A stretch of DNA of 24,134 nt from DATMNR01 sp963702765. GTDB lineage: Bacteria; Chloroflexota; Ktedonobacteria; Ktedonobacterales; Ktedonobacteraceae. Below are positions 16,256 to 24,134 of the stretch, in pieces. Position numbers and translations under genes: made by a program. The DNA lies in NCBI GenBank assembly GCA_963702765.1, contig CAVPEB010000011.1:1-24134 (forward strand), given 5' to 3'. Within the stretch, counting starts at the first letter, position 1; each line of letters begins with the position of its first letter. Below the pieces are notes generated by a model, which was given only the letters and a program-made list of their open reading frames with translations, searched no databases and had not been told where the DNA came from.

Positions 16256-18991
16256 ATGGTCGAACTGCTGCAAATGTGGGCACTGGTCGAGGTGCTGGGT
16301 CTATTGTGCCTTCCGCTCACGATAACCGTATTTCATAACATGCCAGACCGAGGCTGGGCTTTTAGTAAGGCTATTGGTATAGCTTTGCTAGCTTTTTGTG
16401 TCTGGTTGCCCTTGATGACTTTTCAAATATTACCTTTTAGCCAATTATTTATCGCAGTAGTTTTCTTAGTGTTATGTGCTTTTAGTATTGTTGGGTTTGT
16501 ACGAGTTCGGAATGCTCTCGTAGAGCTTATTCGCGCGCATATCTTCTATATTATTGTGTGTGAAGCGATTTTCTTTGGTATGGTATTTTTGCTGGGCTGG
16601 ATTAGATCATATGGACCTAATATTCAGAATTTTGAAATGTTTATGGATGAAGGTTTCCTTGCTGCAATCATGCGAAGCCCTCATTTTCCTCCCAATGATA
16701 TGTGGCTCTCAGGTTATCCCATTAATTACTATTATTATGCCCACTATACCATAGCAATGCTGGCAAAATTACTTGGGCAGTCACCCTCAATTGCCTTTAA
16801 TACTGGAATCTGCATTTTCTTTGGTTTAACAGCAGTGAATTTGTTTGGAGTTACAAGTAATGTTGTGTCATGGGCACGCTACCAACAAAGAAGTAGGGTT
16901 TCAAGTGCAACACAGGAACGCAAACGGCCTTCACTCTTGAAGCGGCGGCAAACCATTGGTAAGAGCCAGCATCAAGAGAGCTATTCTGACCAACCTGATA
17001 CTGTGCTTCCATCTCTTAAAGGCGCTATCCCATTTGGTTTGCTCACAATTCTCATGGGTCAGGTGCTAGGTAATCTAGCCTCAACACAGCAATGGTGGAA
17101 GGCTCATGATGATCTACCTCCCGAGTACTGGTTTAATACGACACGTATCATCGATAAAACGATTAACGAATTCCCAGCTTTTAGCTTCCTGCTCTCATGC
17201 TTCCATGCGCATGTACTTGCGCTGGCTTTCACGATTGTAGCAATAGCTCTCGCGTTTAATCTTTTTCTCGAATATGGTGGAGACGGCAAGGGAAGAGGTT
17301 TGCGTGTTTTTGGTAGTGGCTGGCGCCTTCCTTTCAATCTTGGAGTAACCGCCCTGATCCTTGGAGGCCTCTTTACGATGAATGGTTGGGATTTCCCAAC
17401 CTACCTGACATTAGCTACAATATGTATTGGTTTGCAGCAGTGGATGGCTTATCAATCACGTTTTGGTTTCGATCTGGTATTGGATGTTTTCACCGTTGTT
17501 GCTGCGCTTACGGCGTTGTCGTTTTTCTTGTATGCACCTTTCTATCTCACTTTTGTTTCACCTTCCCAAGGTATTGGGATCGTAGGTGCTGCCGACCGTT
17601 CTGCCATTGGAGACGAAGTCTTAATTTACGGTTTGTTTGTATTTATCTATGTCTCGTTACTTTTTGTAAATCTTATAAGGCCACGGTTTAACACGAAGAT
17701 CTTTTCTAGTAAACAATCACTCGGTCCTGATTCATCTTTATCTGACTCAATAAATCTGCCACAAGTGGGTCAGGATAACATACAGGTTAACCACACTAGC
17801 GTGATATTGACGACTACGAGCGGTTCGCTAAGGGCGGTTCCTGGACAACAAATTGAGCAGGGAACGCTTTCGAATGTGGTATCGGTGCCATTGATGGGAA
17901 CTTTGTCCTCATCAGATCATCACTGGGAAGAAGATACAGCCTCACTTGAAATGGCTGCGGGACCTTCTTCTGACGAGGAAAACCAACTTTCTGATCTACA
18001 ACCTCCAACCCGTAAACGTTCTATACTACCTGAGTGGTTGGATTTACGAGTAATAAGTATAGTTGTGATTCTTGGTGTAGCTCTACTTTCATTTGCGGTT
18101 CTGAAGAATGGTCTGACATTTGCAGTTGCTTTTACTATCGCTGCGTTGGGAGCGGCCCTGGCTCTCTACCATCTGCAAGATCGTCCAAGAGCATTTACGC
18201 TGCTATTGGGAGCGTTAGCGTTCGCTCTAGTTGCTATGACTGAGATAGTCTTCTTGAAAGATGTCTTTGCTGGCAGCTACCCACGTATGAATACAGTGTT
18301 CAAGTTCTACTTCCAGGCCTGGGCTTTACTTTCTATCACATGCGGAGCAGCGATCTATTTTATTTATGAGGGCTTCCAATCAATTGTGCGCTACAATGGT
18401 TGGGAGCGCTGGGTAGCACGCGGAGTGCAGGTAATTTGGTCAGTAGCTCTAGTTGTTTTTTTTCTAGCGGGGATGGTGTATCCAATTGTGGGGAGCTATC
18501 AGCGCACAAATCACTATCTACAGCGTACAAATAGCCTTGATGGATTAAACTACCTGCAATCGTATGATCCAGGTGACTATACGGCCATCAGATGGCTTAA
18601 TGGCCATGTTCAGGGTAGTCCTGTGATTGTCGAAGCATATAACCCACAGGGCGGGGACTACAGCGACTACGGACGAATCTCTGCTTTTACCGGTCTGCCA
18701 ACGTTGATGGGTTGGGCAGGACATGAGTATCAATGGAGAGTCAATTGGTTGAACGATGCTTATAATGCCAATGATTTCTATGGTCGTGGCGCTGACATTA
18801 GTGCAATCTATACGAATCCGAATCCTGCGACAGTTCTTTCATTGATGAAGCGATACGATGCTCGATACCTCTATGTAGGTTCTTTAGAAAAGACGACCTA
18901 TCCTCAAGCGAATTTCAATCGCTTCAGTAGGTTCATGCAGACGGTTTATTCTGCCAATGGTGTAACAATTTACATGGTTCCTGGGAGTTGA
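16256..18991 (+). CDS. Chlor_Arch_YYY (DUF2298) membrane protein
   Basis: This encodes 911 residues, mostly transmembrane helices, and is the single-domain form of the YYY family. The name-giving tyrosines are at 158-161 in GYPINYYYYAHY. Other landmarks shared with the broken upstream paralogue are PDRGWAFSKAIGI, TINEFPAFSF with a His pair at 317/319 (CFHAH, where the paralogue has DLHPH), NGWDFPTY, YPRMNTVFKFYFQAW and a C-terminal extracytoplasmic module (IRWLNGHVQGSPVIVEA, then FTGLPTLMGWAGHEYQWR). A polar, low-complexity insert of about 110 residues (about 480-590) sits between helices. Function is not established; gene context and distant likeness to GT39 enzymes suggest transfer or translocation of lipid-linked sugars. 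ATG 16256 has only a weak ribosome site (GAAAG). Confidence 0.88.
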   Translation: MVELLQMWALVEVLGLLCLPLTITVFHNMPDRGWAFSKAIGIALLAFCVWLPLMTFQILPFSQLFIAVVFLVLCAFSIVGFVRVRNALVELIRAHIFYIIVCEAIFFGMVFLLGWIRSYGPNIQNFEMFMDEGFLAAIMRSPHFPPNDMWLSGYPINYYYYAHYTIAMLAKLLGQSPSIAFNTGICIFFGLTAVNLFGVTSNVVSWARYQQRSRVSSATQERKRPSLLKRRQTIGKSQHQESYSDQPDTVLPSLKGAIPFGLLTILMGQVLGNLASTQQWWKAHDDLPPEYWFNTTRIIDKTINEFPAFSFLLSCFHAHVLALAFTIVAIALAFNLFLEYGGDGKGRGLRVFGSGWRLPFNLGVTALILGGLFTMNGWDFPTYLTLATICIGLQQWMAYQSRFGFDLVLDVFTVVAALTALSFFLYAPFYLTFVSPSQGIGIVGAADRSAIGDEVLIYGLFVFIYVSLLFVNLIRPRFNTKIFSSKQSLGPDSSLSDSINLPQVGQDNIQVNHTSVILTTTSGSLRAVPGQQIEQGTLSNVVSVPLMGTLSSSDHHWEEDTASLEMAAGPSSDEENQLSDLQPPTRKRSILPEWLDLRVISIVVILGVALLSFAVLKNGLTFAVAFTIAALGAALALYHLQDRPRAFTLLLGALAFALVAMTEIVFLKDVFAGSYPRMNTVFKFYFQAWALLSITCGAAIYFIYEGFQSIVRYNGWERWVARGVQVIWSVALVVFFLAGMVYPIVGSYQRTNHYLQRTNSLDGLNYLQSYDPGDYTAIRWLNGHVQGSPVIVEAYNPQGGDYSDYGRISAFTGLPTLMGWAGHEYQWRVNWLNDAYNANDFYGRGADISAIYTNPNPATVLSLMKRYDARYLYVGSLEKTTYPQANFNRFSRFMQTVYSANGVTIYMVPGS

Positions 18992-19047
18992 TAAGGTATA
19001 CTATTCAGGAAATCGTGCCTTCTGCCGAAGCGTGAGGGTGAGAATTT

Positions 19048-19065
19048 AAGAGGAGTGTTCCTTTG
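19048..19065 (+). promoter_or_regulatory. Strong ribosome site fixing a TTG start
   Basis: AAGAGGAG (19048-19055) lies seven bases before TTG 19063-19065, whose frame runs on without stops as the Agl23-like protein. No in-frame ATG with a comparable site is near. Confidence 0.75.
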
Positions 19066-21480
19066 AAGAGTTTTGAAACTGAGCCAATTGATGATGCAAC
19101 AGACATAAATTCGGCATCTAGTGAACACGAGGTTGCAATTTTAGGTGCTTCTTCGAGTGAGAGATCCGTTGCAAAAGATGAAGAAATGGTTGACGAGAAA
19201 AAAGTCGTCGATTCGGATCTTGTTGCGTTTGAAGAAAATGAGGATGACGAGGTACCTCAACGCCGAAGATTTTCAACACCAACGCGCGAACAATTACTTA
19301 CTTGGATCCCGTTCTTGGGTGTGATCTTGTTAGGAGCTGTTTTGCGTTTTTGGGGTTTGGGAGATAAGCCTCTCCATCATGATGAAAGTTTGCATGCTTA
19401 TTATTCTTTACAATTACTGAATAATATGGCGCACTGGACATGGTGTATCAATCCGCCACCGCAGGGTTATAGTTGCTATATCTACACTCCTCTTCTCCAT
19501 GGCCCATTTCAATTCCATTTCATCGCACTTGTTTACAAAATCTCTCAATTACTGGGAGCACCTGATAATGGCGTCAACACAACAACAGTGCGTATTCTAG
19601 CTGCTACGCTAGGTTCTGCTATAGTAGCATTGCCATTTTTCTTGCGTGATTATCTTGGCAATGTCGGTGCATGGCTGGCGTGTTTGCTGCTTGCGGTTTC
19701 GCCGAGTATGGTCTACTTCTCCCGCTTCGCTCGAGAAGATATCTATATGGCTTTCTTTACATTGCTGATGGTTGTAGGTATTGCCCGTTACGTACATACT
19801 CGCAAAATGCGCTGGCTGGTGATAGCTGCTGCAGGTTTTTCATTTTCATATGCGACAAAAGAAGCGACTTTTCTGACAATCATGGTTTTTGGGAGTTTTC
19901 TAGGAGTATTGATTGCGTGGGAACTCGGTTCGAAAGTGTCGTTACGCTCTCGCTTTAATCAAGAGTCACCGATTGTGTCATGGTTGCCGAGAACATTCGC
20001 ACCTGTTGCTGTGTTGATCTACTTCTTGATTGCTGGCATAGCTGCAAAATATTTATTTGCATGGATAAAATCGGTTTCGATATATATTACCGATCCTGCC
20101 AATGCGAATGCTGCTAATGATTATGTACAGAGGCTGAAGGACATCACAGTAGCCGTCGTGCCTGTGATAGGTATTCTGCTGGGCGCATTCGTACTGGTAC
20201 TTCTTTATCGTGAAATAAAGGGTAAAGTCTCTGTTGCTAAACGAAATGCTCTGGCTCAGAAAGTTGATCCAGAACGGCAGCCTCTCCTTGATACTATCTT
20301 AACCATGCCCTGGACGCACTGGTTTTTTGCGCTTCTGGTTGCATGGGTGATCTTTTTACTTCTCTTTAGTGTTATGTTGACGAATATTCGTGGTGGGATT
20401 GGCGATGGCATCTGGCAAGGACTCTATTACTGGCTTCAGCAACAGCAGGTAGCGCGTGGCAATCAGCCATGGTACTACTATTTGATGCTTATTCCTTTGT
20501 ACGAACAAGTTGGCGTGGTCTTCGGATTATTAGGCGTCATTCGCTGTCTCATACAGCCTACCCGCTTCAGACTCTTTTTGGTGTATTGGTTCGTTGGCAA
20601 TTTCGTCCTTTATTCCTGGGCAGCAGAAAAAATGCCATGGTTAATGATCCATATTACAATGCCCATGTTGATTTTAGCTGCGGTTGGTTTGGAACCTGCT
20701 GTTGTGACGTGTATCAATTTTGTGAAAAATCTCTTTACACATAACTCATCTCCACAAGAAGCCGCAGATGTGACCACTAACGATGGTTATGCTACGGAAT
20801 ACCCAAGAGCACGCCCGAAGGTAGGTATCTTCGCAACCAGCATCTCTTTCTTAGGTGTTATAATGGCTGTGCTTTTGTTGCTGCCAACATTGCATAATAT
20901 GTATGAAGTGTCGTATGTTCATGCTGCCGATGGTCCGCACGAGATGATGGTTTACGTGCAGACTACAACTGATGTGAACACTGTCATGTCAAAAGTTGAT
21001 GCCCTTGATCAGAAAATGTTTGGTGGCAAGCGCCAGATGCAAATTGGTTTGACCAGTGATGCGACGTGGCCCTATGCCTGGTACCTGCGCGATTATCCCA
21101 ATGTTTGTTTCGATTTTCCCACTGGTTGTCCAGGATGGAAGAATGTTCCAGTAATCATTGGAGGGGGCGATAATCCATACGGCCTTGAACAACAATATGG
21201 TGGAGCAGCGAGTAATCCAAATCAATATGCGTATCAACTATACAAGATGCGTACCTGGTGGGATGAGGGATATAAGCCGCCTGCAACTGGTGGGATTGGC
21301 CCAGGACTGTGGCTAAGTTATGGTGATAATCCTCCTGTAAACGCCAAATTTAATCTGGGCCTGGCTGCTCAACATATATGGCAATGGTGGTGGCAACGCC
21401 GTGCCATCGGTGATACCGGTGGGGCGTATGAAATGGTGTTGTTTATCCGTAACGATTTGACTTCGGCTGTTAAACCTTAG
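19063..21480 (+). CDS. TIGR03663 / Agl23-like membrane glycosyltransferase-fold protein
   Basis: This encodes 805 residues from TTG. The first 80 or so are acidic and polar with no membrane segment, probably cytoplasmic. Helix 1 (81-98) leads into the first loop with GDKPLHHDESLHAYYS (acidic pair Asp107-Glu108) and YTPLLHGPFQFH (141-152). The second loop has YFSRFAREDIYM (Glu225-Asp226). Later helices include AAEKMPWLMIHITMP, a hallmark of the TIGR03663 group. The last 175 or so residues are extracytoplasmic. The fold and motifs match the GT39/PMT-like superfamily; members are named flippase activity-associated Agl23 after haloarchaeal N-glycosylation genes. The gene starts 71 bases after the YYY gene and is likely in the same transcript. 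Substrate is unknown. Confidence 0.9.
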   Translation: MKSFETEPIDDATDINSASSEHEVAILGASSSERSVAKDEEMVDEKKVVDSDLVAFEENEDDEVPQRRRFSTPTREQLLTWIPFLGVILLGAVLRFWGLGDKPLHHDESLHAYYSLQLLNNMAHWTWCINPPPQGYSCYIYTPLLHGPFQFHFIALVYKISQLLGAPDNGVNTTTVRILAATLGSAIVALPFFLRDYLGNVGAWLACLLLAVSPSMVYFSRFAREDIYMAFFTLLMVVGIARYVHTRKMRWLVIAAAGFSFSYATKEATFLTIMVFGSFLGVLIAWELGSKVSLRSRFNQESPIVSWLPRTFAPVAVLIYFLIAGIAAKYLFAWIKSVSIYITDPANANAANDYVQRLKDITVAVVPVIGILLGAFVLVLLYREIKGKVSVAKRNALAQKVDPERQPLLDTILTMPWTHWFFALLVAWVIFLLLFSVMLTNIRGGIGDGIWQGLYYWLQQQQVARGNQPWYYYLMLIPLYEQVGVVFGLLGVIRCLIQPTRFRLFLVYWFVGNFVLYSWAAEKMPWLMIHITMPMLILAAVGLEPAVVTCINFVKNLFTHNSSPQEAADVTTNDGYATEYPRARPKVGIFATSISFLGVIMAVLLLLPTLHNMYEVSYVHAADGPHEMMVYVQTTTDVNTVMSKVDALDQKMFGGKRQMQIGLTSDATWPYAWYLRDYPNVCFDFPTGCPGWKNVPVIIGGGDNPYGLEQQYGGAASNPNQYAYQLYKMRTWWDEGYKPPATGGIGPGLWLSYGDNPPVNAKFNLGLAAQHIWQWWWQRRAIGDTGGAYEMVLFIRNDLTSAVKP

Positions 21481-21490
21481 AGCAATGCGA

Positions 21491-21511
21491 GGGCGGGGGC
21501 AAGCCCCGCCC
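21491..21511. repeat. GC-rich palindrome, REP-like or bidirectional terminator
   Basis: GGGCGGGG (21491-21498) and its complement CCCCGCCC (21504-21511) enclose a 5-base loop, in a region otherwise much less GC-rich. It lies 10 bases after the Agl23-like stop and before a convergent gene. There is no U-run. The form resembles short palindromic repeats dispersed between genes in many genomes, but other copies cannot be seen in this window. Confidence 0.55.
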
Positions 21512-21602
21512 CTACATTACACGGGCCTGAGGGGCGTTTTCTTGTCTATGGTAGGCCGTGTCATTGTGTTCACTCGGATTGAAATTGTGTTATGAATGAG
21601 GG

Positions 21603-22085
21603 TTATTCACTGATTTCTATCTCGGCCTCAATCTCGACAGGAATACCAAAGGGGAGTTCAGCCATGCCTACTGCCGAACGAGCATGCTGACCCGCCTCAT
21701 TCCCGTACAGTTCGAGTATTAAGTCGGAGAAGCCATTGATTACGGCAGGTTGACGGTTAAAACCAGGCGCCGAACGAACCATACCATGGACGCGTAACCA
21801 GGCTGTCACCCTGTCCAGGTCGCCTAATTCGCGTTTGAGGCTGCTTAGCATTGAAAGAGCAATCAGGCGTGCAGACTGGTATCCTTCTTCAATTGACACC
21901 TCTGCTCCAACCCTTCCCAGGGGTTGAGCGAGTGAGCCATCGGGATTTTGGGGTGCGTGTCCAGAAATGTAGGCGCGATTGCCGCGAACTCGCACCCATG
22001 AGAATGGTAATATCGTACCCGCAGGCGGTGTAAATAGCCCGGGTAATGTAAATCCCAATGCTTCGAGTTTTGCTTCGATTTTCAT
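21603..22085 (-). CDS. RidA/YjgF/UK114-family protein
   Basis: This encodes 160 residues. Landmarks are VRGNRAYISGHAP, RVTAWLRVHGMV and the C-terminal signature HARSAVGMAELPFGIPVEIEAE, in which Arg136 matches the substrate-gripping Arg of RidA-type deaminases. Classic RidA hydrolyses reactive enamine/imine intermediates such as 2-aminoacrylate. At 160 residues this is longer than classic RidA (about 130) and fits the YjgF-like branch with an N-terminal KLEALGFTLP extension, whose activity is less well known. GAGGT lies before ATG 22085. It is the last gene of a leftward unit, 33 bases after the acetyltransferase gene. Confidence 0.92.
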   Translation of the reverse strand: MKIEAKLEALGFTLPGLFTPPAGTILPFSWVRVRGNRAYISGHAPQNPDGSLAQPLGRVGAEVSIEEGYQSARLIALSMLSSLKRELGDLDRVTAWLRVHGMVRSAPGFNRQPAVINGFSDLILELYGNEAGQHARSAVGMAELPFGIPVEIEAEIEISE

Positions 22086-22118
22086 CTGAATTACCTCACA
22101 ATGATTTTTGTGCTTTAC

Positions 22119-22700
22119 TTATTGCCGATCTGCAGGTATCAAGGAGAATACAAGAGTAGTGCGTAATTTACCATCTGAAGTAGGCAAATGATTACGCAAG
22201 CGCCCTTCTAATACATACCCCAGGCGTTCGGGAACGGCTGCGCTACGCACATTTAACTCATCACAACAAATTTCCAGTCGATTGGCTTTCAGAGAATCTA
22301 ACGCATAATTGGTAAGAAGATGCATAGCTTCCGTTATGTATCCATGACCCTCTGCAGAAGCGCGTGACCAGTAGCCAATTTCGAAGTAACCAATCTCCCA
22401 ATCGTGAGGATAAAGTCCGGTACCACCCACAAAGCGGCCTGTTGAATGTTCCCAGATGCTTAGCGCTAGATCATCACGTAGTAGCCAATGTGCCATCTGT
22501 TGGATAATCCAGTTTCGACTTTCATCTACAGACTGGTGTTCATCAGCGAAAGGCATCCAGGGTCGAAGGTGATCACGTGATTCGGTCATCGCTTCAAATA
22601 ACGCCTGTGCATCACTCTCACAATAGGGCCGCAACAGAACTCGCTCGCCTCGTAGTTCCTCAAACATGGGAATGAGTGTGTGATAAGCCGGCTTACTCAC
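22119..22700 (-). CDS. GNAT-family N-acetyltransferase (RimL-like)
   Basis: This encodes 193 residues from a GTG start; AAGGAAAA precedes it at suitable distance, whereas the next in-frame ATG (codon 12) has no ribosome site. Family landmarks are RGERVLLRPYCESDAQAL, RFVGGTGLYPHDW, FEIGYWSRASAEGHGYITEA (acetyl-CoA loop) and a C-terminal ERLGYVLEGRLRNHL. This is the RimJ/RimL type, also seen in enzymes that acetylate small amines. It is not a close copy of the other acetyltransferase at 6584-7153. It sits between the dehydrogenase (21 bases) and the RidA gene in a compact unit, so a role in handling a reactive small molecule is plausible, but the substrate is unknown. Confidence 0.92.
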   Translation of the reverse strand: MSKPAYHTLIPMFEELRGERVLLRPYCESDAQALFEAMTESRDHLRPWMPFADEHQSVDESRNWIIQQMAHWLLRDDLALSIWEHSTGRFVGGTGLYPHDWEIGYFEIGYWSRASAEGHGYITEAMHLLTNYALDSLKANRLEICCDELNVRSAAVPERLGYVLEGRLRNHLPTSDGKLRTTLVFSLIPADRQ

Positions 22701-22721
22701 GAGTTTTCCTTCTCATTATCA

Positions 22722-23669
22722 TCATGAATGCAGAAGCACAATCTTACCTATTATCTTTCCAGAATCAAGGATTCGATGGGCATCTGCTGCCTTCTCAATT
22801 GGCATTGTATGCGCAATAATCGGCTGGATTAGCTTATCAGCAACGAGCTGTAGTATGCGTTCTTCATTTTCTTTAGACGTGCGAAGCATACCACCCCCAA
22901 TAATATGGATGCGCTTAAGTCGCCAAATTTGAGTATCAACGGTCGCCTGCTGGCCGCCTAAATTGCCTATGAGAACGATACGCGCATCGTTGAGACAAGC
23001 ATCGATGCTCGCCTGTAATGTTGTGCTTACCAACTCAATAACCAGGTTAACGCCTCCTGCATCACGTATAACCTGGCCTACATTTTGTTCTTTGTGGTTG
23101 ATAACCAGATCCGCACCCAGATTGCGTAACTCAGCAACTTTCTGACTACTTCCAGCCGTTGTAGCGACCCAGCAGCCTGTGTATTTGGCGAGTTGTATAG
23201 CAATTGATCCTACTCCGCTAGAGCCAGCCCAGATTAAGACACGCTCTCCAGCATGTAAATGTCCTAGATCGAATAAACTTCCCCATGCTGTGGAAGATGT
23301 GAGGCCTGCTGCCACTGCCTCTTCAAATGAAACCGCATCAGGAATGCGCGCTAGATCGGTTGTAGGTGGTGCTATTCTGCTGGCGTAACCACCACCGCCT
23401 TTAGCTGCTATTGCACGGGTTGTCATGACGCGATCTCCCTTGTGAAAGCCCTGACTATCTTTAAGTACAACTCCTGCTGCTTCTAACCCTGGAGTAAATG
23501 GTAATGAGGGGACTGGCCTGCTGCCATTGCGTTGAAAGAGATCTAGATGATTGACCGTGGTCGCCTTTACCTGGATCAATACGTCTTCTGGCCCAGCGAT
23601 TGGATCTGGTACATCATGCACCTGCAAAACTTCAGGACCGCCATATTTGGCAAACTGAACTGCTTTCAT
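22722..23669 (-). CDS. Zinc-independent quinone oxidoreductase-like MDR dehydrogenase
   Basis: With the start at ATG 23669 the protein is 315 residues and begins MKAVQFAKYGGPEVLQV, exactly as in the quinone oxidoreductase branch of medium-chain dehydrogenases. AAAGG (23677-23681) precedes this ATG; the frame is open farther upstream to 23795, but that part would overlap the MFS gene and has no family likeness. The GroES-like domain includes TPGLEAAGVV, and the NADP-binding Rossmann motif is AGSSGVGSIAIQLAK. The Cys ligands of zinc-dependent relatives are absent. Such enzymes reduce quinones or activated alkenes with NADPH. It follows the transporter gene by 22 bases. Confidence 0.92.
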   Translation of the reverse strand: MKAVQFAKYGGPEVLQVHDVPDPIAGPEDVLIQVKATTVNHLDLFQRNGSRPVPSLPFTPGLEAAGVVLKDSQGFHKGDRVMTTRAIAAKGGGGYASRIAPPTTDLARIPDAVSFEEAVAAGLTSSTAWGSLFDLGHLHAGERVLIWAGSSGVGSIAIQLAKYTGCWVATTAGSSQKVAELRNLGADLVINHKEQNVGQVIRDAGGVNLVIELVSTTLQASIDACLNDARIVLIGNLGGQQATVDTQIWRLKRIHIIGGGMLRTSKENEERILQLVADKLIQPIIAHTMPIEKAADAHRILDSGKIIGKIVLLHS

Positions 23670-23691
23670 CTTTACTACCTTTTGCAATAAA

Positions 23692-24134
23692 CTAAATTTT
23701 GGACGATAATGGCGTTTCCTCATTGATAGTAATGTTGCTATTTGGCAAATGCAATGAGTGTCGTTGCCGGTGATTTGCAAGTATAAGAGGAACAATTATC
23801 AGTAGACAACAGGTTGCTGGGAAAACCAGAACCCAATTGATACCAATAACGGGAATCAAGATACCCATGAGAGCGGGTAGTACCATCGCAGCTGTCCCTG
23901 TGCTTACGAGCATGACACTTGAGACAATGCCTATGTTATTGACAAACTGTCGTGAAGCCATAGCCATAATCCCAGGGAAGAGAGGGCCATAGAATAAGCC
24001 TACTAATACACTTGCCCCAAAACTCACGACAATTAGTCCAGGAAAGATTGCAACCACTATACCACTGATAAAACCACCAAGTATACTGATATAGAGTAGC
24101 TGGTTTTCGCTCAGCCATCCACGCCTGAGTACCT
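23692..24134 (-). CDS. MFS-type transporter, C-terminal part (5' end outside window)
   Basis: The frame is open to the window edge, giving about 147 residues; the internal GTG at 24057 is not the start, because residues before it (ENQLLYISILGGFISG) continue a transmembrane helix pattern. Four or five helices are visible, including SFGASVLVGLFYGPLFPGIM and LPALMGILIPVIG, followed by a polar cytoplasmic tail. The pattern fits the C-terminal half of a major facilitator; the Gly- and Pro-rich helix resembles the sugar or FucP-like branch, but the substrate cannot be set. It is the first visible gene of the leftward unit with the dehydrogenase, acetyltransferase and RidA-like genes. Confidence 0.75.
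   Translation of the reverse strand, partial: VLRRGWLSENQLLYISILGGFISGIVVAIFPGLIVVSFGASVLVGLFYGPLFPGIMAMASRQFVNNIGIVSSVMLVSTGTAAMVLPALMGILIPVIGINWVLVFPATCCLLIIVPLILANHRQRHSLHLPNSNITINEETPLSSKI

Noticed and set aside
1..24134. tRNA, rRNA, CRISPR array, riboswitch or phage genes
   Set aside because: I read both strands for these and saw no cloverleaf, conserved rRNA stretch, repeat-spacer pattern or phage structural gene.

Overview
The window is AT-leaning bacterial chromosome carrying several gene families that point to the Chloroflexota, most likely class Ktedonobacteria. The strongest pointers are two large Chlor_Arch_YYY (DUF2298) membrane proteins beside an Agl23-like TIGR03663 protein, a set known mainly from Chloroflexota and Archaea. 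A DUF58/TgpA-type transglutaminase pair and a NarL-type two-component pair are consistent with this. Taxonomy here is inference from gene content; no rRNA or tRNA gene is visible.

Layout. 1-3194 (+): the 3' part of a DUF58 gene overlapping a transglutaminase gene, the tail of a MoxR-DUF58-transglutaminase type operon. 3317-5220 (-): sensor kinase and response regulator, overlapping by 4 bases. 5221-5531: gene-free, with a perfect 12-bp-stem palindrome. 5532-5753 (+): small two-helix membrane protein. 5856-7153 (-): a GNAT acetyltransferase gene followed by a peptidase S51-like gene broken by one missing base in an A-run. 7456-8817 (+): pentapeptide-repeat membrane protein whose 3' end is cut by an insertion sequence. 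8758-10341: GC-rich IS1182-like element with perfect inverted ends but a badly decayed transposase. 10338-10442: the orphaned 3' end of the pentapeptide gene. 10553-11434 (+): ROK-family sugar kinase.

11548-21480 (+) is the most distinctive region. A consensus-like sigma-70 promoter drives a very large gene (GT39-like half fused to a YYY half) that is broken by one missing T and one in-frame amber codon. It is followed by an intact YYY paralogue and an Agl23-like protein with a TTG start. Together they look like a membrane system for transferring or translocating lipid-linked sugars to surface polymers; the exact substrate is not known to me.

21603-24134 (-): a tightly spaced likely operon, transcribed leftward, of MFS transporter (cut by the window edge), zinc-free quinone-oxidoreductase-like dehydrogenase, GNAT acetyltransferase and RidA-like protein; this looks like small-molecule detoxification or export.

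Three host genes in 24 kb are damaged (S51, pentapeptide, YYY). Two of the lesions are single-base losses in homopolymer runs, so assembly error must be excluded for those. The IS insertion and the amber codon do not look like such errors.
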